Below are positions 61,648 through 64,000 of a DNA stretch of 64,000 nucleotides, piece after piece. Below the pieces are notes generated by a model. The model was not told the DNA's origin and made no database searches. It saw only the letters and a program-made list of their open reading frames with translations. Every line of letters begins with the position of its first letter. Position 1 is the first letter of the stretch. Position numbers and translations under genes: made by a program. Source of the DNA: Sinorhizobium sp. RAC02 (GTDB lineage Bacteria; Pseudomonadota; Alphaproteobacteria; Rhizobiales; Rhizobiaceae); NCBI RefSeq assembly GCF_001713395.1, contig NZ_CP016450.1, positions 186,001 through 250,000 of the forward strand, given 5' to 3'.

Positions 61648-63072
61648 TCAGTCCTCCAGTACCCAGGTGTCCTTCGTGCCGCCGCCCTGACTGGAGTTCA
61701 CCACCAGCGAGCCTTCTTTGAGCGCCACGCGGGTTAACCCGCCCGGAATGATCTGCACCTTGTCGGAAACGAGCACGTAGGGCCGGAGGTCGACGTGCCG
61801 GGGCGCGATGCCCTTGTTGACGAGGATGGGGACTGTGGAAAGCGACAGTGTCGGCTGCGCGATGTAGTTCGATGGCCGGGCCTTCAGCTTTTCGGCAAAG
61901 GCGGCGCATTCCTTCTTGGTGGCTGTCGGGCCGACGAGCATGCCGTAGCCGCCGGAGCCGTGCACTTCCTTCACCACCAGTTCGTCGAGATGCTCGAGCA
62001 CGTATTTCAGGCTGTCTTCCTCCGAGCAGCGCCAGGTCGGCACGTTTTCGAGCAGCGCCTTGCGGCCGGTATAGAATTCTACGATTTCAGGCATATAGGA
62101 GTAGATCGCCTTGTCGTCGCAAATGCCGGTGCCCGGCGCGTTGGCGATGGTGATGTTGCCGGCCTTGTAAACATCCATGATGCCGGGAATGCCGAGCGCT
62201 GAATCCGGCCGAAAGGTCAAGGGATCGAGGAAGTCGTCGTCGACGCGGCGATAGAGCACGTCGATCGCCTCGTAGCCGCGGGTCGTGCGCATCTTCACCT
62301 TGCCATCGACGACGCGCAGGTCCGAGCCCTCGACCAGCTCCACGCCCATCATGTCGGCGAGGAAGGAATGTTCGTAATAGGCAGAGTTGAAGATGCCTGG
62401 CGTCAGCACGGCAATACGCGGCTTGCCGGAACAGCCGGGGGGTGCAAGGGACGCGAGGCTCTGGCGCAGGGTCTTCGGATAGTCTTCCACCGGCCGCACC
62501 TTGTTCAGGTGGAACAGCTCCGGGAACATCTGCATCATGGTTTCCCGGTTTTCCAGCATGTAGCTGACGCCGGACGGGGTGCGGGCATTGTCTTCCAGCA
62601 CATAGAACTGGTCTTCGCCGGTGCGCACGATGTCGGTGCCGACGATGTGGGTATAGACGCCGCCCGGCGGCTTGAAGCCGATCATCTGCGGCAGGAAGGC
62701 GACGTTGCGCTCGATGAGCTCGCGCGGCACGCGGCCGGCCTTGATGATTTCCTGCTTGTGGTAGATGTCGTCGAGGAAGGCGTTGAGGGCGATGACCCGC
62801 TGTTCGATGCCCTGGGCGAGCTTGCGCCACTCTCTGCCGGAAATGATGCGGGGTATGATATCGAAGGGGATGAGCTTTTCGGAGCTGTCCTCGTGTCCGT
62901 AGACTGCGAAGGTGATGCCGGTTTTTCGAAAGAGGTTTTCTGCGTCCCTTGATTTGGCGATCAGGCGAGCCCGATCCTGTCCTTCGTACCAGTCATGGTA
63001 GTTGTCATAAGGTTGCCGCGGGTTGGAGTCCGCGTTCATCATTTCATCAAATGCCAAAGGCGTGTTCCCCAT
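61648..63072 (-). CDS. Circularly permuted ATP-grasp protein
   Basis: The 474-residue protein begins with a Tyr-rich region (YDNYHDWYEGQDRARLIAKS). The ATP-grasp core has VVKEVHGSGGYGMLVGP (the Lys and Gly-rich loop), VYTHIVGTDIVRTGEDQFYVLEDNARTPSG and VDLRPYVLVSDKVQIIPGGLTRVALKEGSLVVNSSQGGGTKD (read in parts), in the permuted order of this family. It probably ligates an amine to a carboxylate with ATP. It leads the three-gene operon. The ATG has no clear ribosome-binding site; Met11 and Met12 are alternatives. Confidence 0.92.
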   Translation of the reverse strand: MGNTPLAFDEMMNADSNPRQPYDNYHDWYEGQDRARLIAKSRDAENLFRKTGITFAVYGHEDSSEKLIPFDIIPRIISGREWRKLAQGIEQRVIALNAFLDDIYHKQEIIKAGRVPRELIERNVAFLPQMIGFKPPGGVYTHIVGTDIVRTGEDQFYVLEDNARTPSGVSYMLENRETMMQMFPELFHLNKVRPVEDYPKTLRQSLASLAPPGCSGKPRIAVLTPGIFNSAYYEHSFLADMMGVELVEGSDLRVVDGKVKMRTTRGYEAIDVLYRRVDDDFLDPLTFRPDSALGIPGIMDVYKAGNITIANAPGTGICDDKAIYSYMPEIVEFYTGRKALLENVPTWRCSEEDSLKYVLEHLDELVVKEVHGSGGYGMLVGPTATKKECAAFAEKLKARPSNYIAQPTLSLSTVPILVNKGIAPRHVDLRPYVLVSDKVQIIPGGLTRVALKEGSLVVNSSQGGGTKDTWVLED

Positions 63073-63387
63073 TTTTCGCCATTTGAGTACAACATCAGGG
63101 GCAATGCAAGAACCATGCTCAATTAGCGGGAAAGAATTCTCACACCGCTTTGGGAATGGTCAAACCGCCCGGCAGGACGGTTTTTCGCGTGGAGTGAACA
63201 GGTCGGGGCGCCTGCTGTGCTGTTTCCTGCGAGGGGTCGAAACCGGTGCTGCCGAAAATAGAGGCAGATGCCGAAAAGCTGTCCCGCCCTGTCTTTCCCT
63301 GAACCTAATCATCAAGGAAATTCCTTTGACCATCATCGGCGTCGCGCCTATCGCTCGCGCACCGATTGTTCTTCTGCCGGAAGCCGC
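63073..63387. other. Intergenic region before the EamA gene
   Basis: This 315-base divergent region holds the promoters of the ATP-grasp operon and the EamA gene. Frames through it on both strands show no coding character. No clear RNA or repeat was seen. Confidence 0.4.
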
Positions 63388-64000
63388 ATGTCCCTCGATC
63401 GCCTGGCGCCAGTCATCTTCGTCCTGCTCTGGTCGACCGGCTGGGTCGTCGCGAAATTCGGCGCCATCGTTTCCGAACCGCTCACCTTTCTCAGCATTCG
63501 CTACCTTGCCGCCGCAATCCTCTTCGGCGGCCTGTGCTGGGTTTCCGGCGTCTCCTGGCCGCGCGATGCGCGCACCATCGTGCATGCCGTCGTCTCAGGC
63601 GCCTTCCTGCATGGGCTCTATCTGGGAGCGGTCTGGTGGGCGATCGGCGAGGGCGTTCCGGCCGCGCTCTCCTCGATCATCGCGGCTCTCCAGCCGCTGA
63701 TGACGGCGCTGGCCGCCCCCTTCTTCATCGGCGAGCGGCTGAACGGGCAGCAGAAGGCGGGTCTCTGTCTCGGCTTTCTCGGCGTGCTGCTGGCTGTGCT
63801 GCCGAAATTCTTCGGTCATGGTGCTGCGGAAATCCCGACCTTCGCCATCATCGTCAACATGATGGGCATGGCTGCCGTCACTTACGGCACGATCTACCAG
63901 AAGCAACATCTGCCGACTGGCGACATCCGCGCCATAGCGACCCTGCAATATATCGGGGCGTTGATCGTCACCGTGCCTTTCGCACTCGGCCTGGAAAGCC
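63388..64000 (+). CDS. EamA/DMT-family transporter, N-terminal part (cut by window edge)
   Basis: The frame is open to the last base, giving 204 visible residues. The N-terminus MSLDRLAPVIFVLLWSTGWV is the EamA start with its Trp-Ser/Thr-Gly motif. Further segments are LTFLSIRYLAAAILFGGL, VPAALSSIIAALQPLMTAL and FIGERLNGQQKAGLCLGFLGV. At least six membrane helices are visible, of the ten expected. It is an inner-membrane exporter of small metabolites, often amino acids. Shine-Dalgarno CGGAAG is weak. It is divergent from the ATP-grasp operon. Confidence 0.88.
   Translation, partial: MSLDRLAPVIFVLLWSTGWVVAKFGAIVSEPLTFLSIRYLAAAILFGGLCWVSGVSWPRDARTIVHAVVSGAFLHGLYLGAVWWAIGEGVPAALSSIIAALQPLMTALAAPFFIGERLNGQQKAGLCLGFLGVLLAVLPKFFGHGAAEIPTFAIIVNMMGMAAVTYGTIYQKQHLPTGDIRAIATLQYIGALIVTVPFALGLES

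Noticed and set aside
1..64000. CRISPR arrays and rRNA genes
   Set aside because: No evenly spaced direct repeats and no rRNA-like blocks were found in the window.

Overview
The window looks like the chromosome or a chromid of a Rhizobiaceae bacterium (Rhizobium / Ensifer / Shinella / Agrobacterium type). The reasons are the high GC content, a ChvE-GguABC sugar locus next to a GbpR-type LysR regulator, an inositol/rhizopine-type (moc) catabolic cluster, a rhizobial-type flagellin and a RIME-like palindromic repeat. No genus is claimed. Both edges cut genes: a glycosyltransferase-like C-terminus on the left and an EamA transporter on the right.

Left flank (1-10.4 kb): a MarR-GNAT pair with a palindrome over the promoter, an MFS transporter, the cytochrome bo3 ubiquinol oxidase operon cyoABCD with a SURF1 gene, and an SDR gene divergent from an AraC-family regulator.

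Genomic island (about 10435-32647, 22.2 kb): it is inserted in the anticodon loop of a tRNA-Arg(CCG) gene. An 18-bp core is repeated at both ends, the displaced 3' half of the tRNA lies at the left, and the intact tRNA plus a tyrosine integrase lie at the right. The cargo is: (a) a more AT-rich restriction/defence block of vsr, a C5 methyltransferase, a protein with two GHKL ATPase modules, a receiver-domain protein and an HNH protein, with a convergent PD-(D/E)XK protein; (b) a core of a minimal tyrosine recombinase, a small HUH/Rep-like protein, a long structured leader, an unknown 580-aa protein and a TGT/DpdA-like transglycosylase homologue; (c) small accessory genes, tandem perfect hairpins, and a flagellin with an enlarged centre beside a large serine recombinase.

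Right flank (32.7-64 kb): four sugar or polyol loci. xylFHG with a divergent ROK regulator probably imports xylose. Next come a Gfo/Idh dehydrogenase, a CUT2 importer, an IolI-like isomerase and a LacI regulator. Divergent from the LacI gene is an operon whose first three genes match mocDEF, so the whole block is best read as inositol or rhizopine (methyl-scyllo-inosamine type) use. gbpR-chvE-gguABC is followed by an aldehyde dehydrogenase and an IlvD/Edd dehydratase, which fits uptake and non-phosphorylative oxidation of L-arabinose or a related sugar to 2-oxoglutarate. The last block is the conserved ATP-grasp / alpha-E / transglutaminase trio.

All three substrate-binding-protein genes are followed by a strong intercistronic hairpin. 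The least described parts are the GHKL-receiver-methyltransferase block and the HUH / structured leader / TGT-like block of the island.
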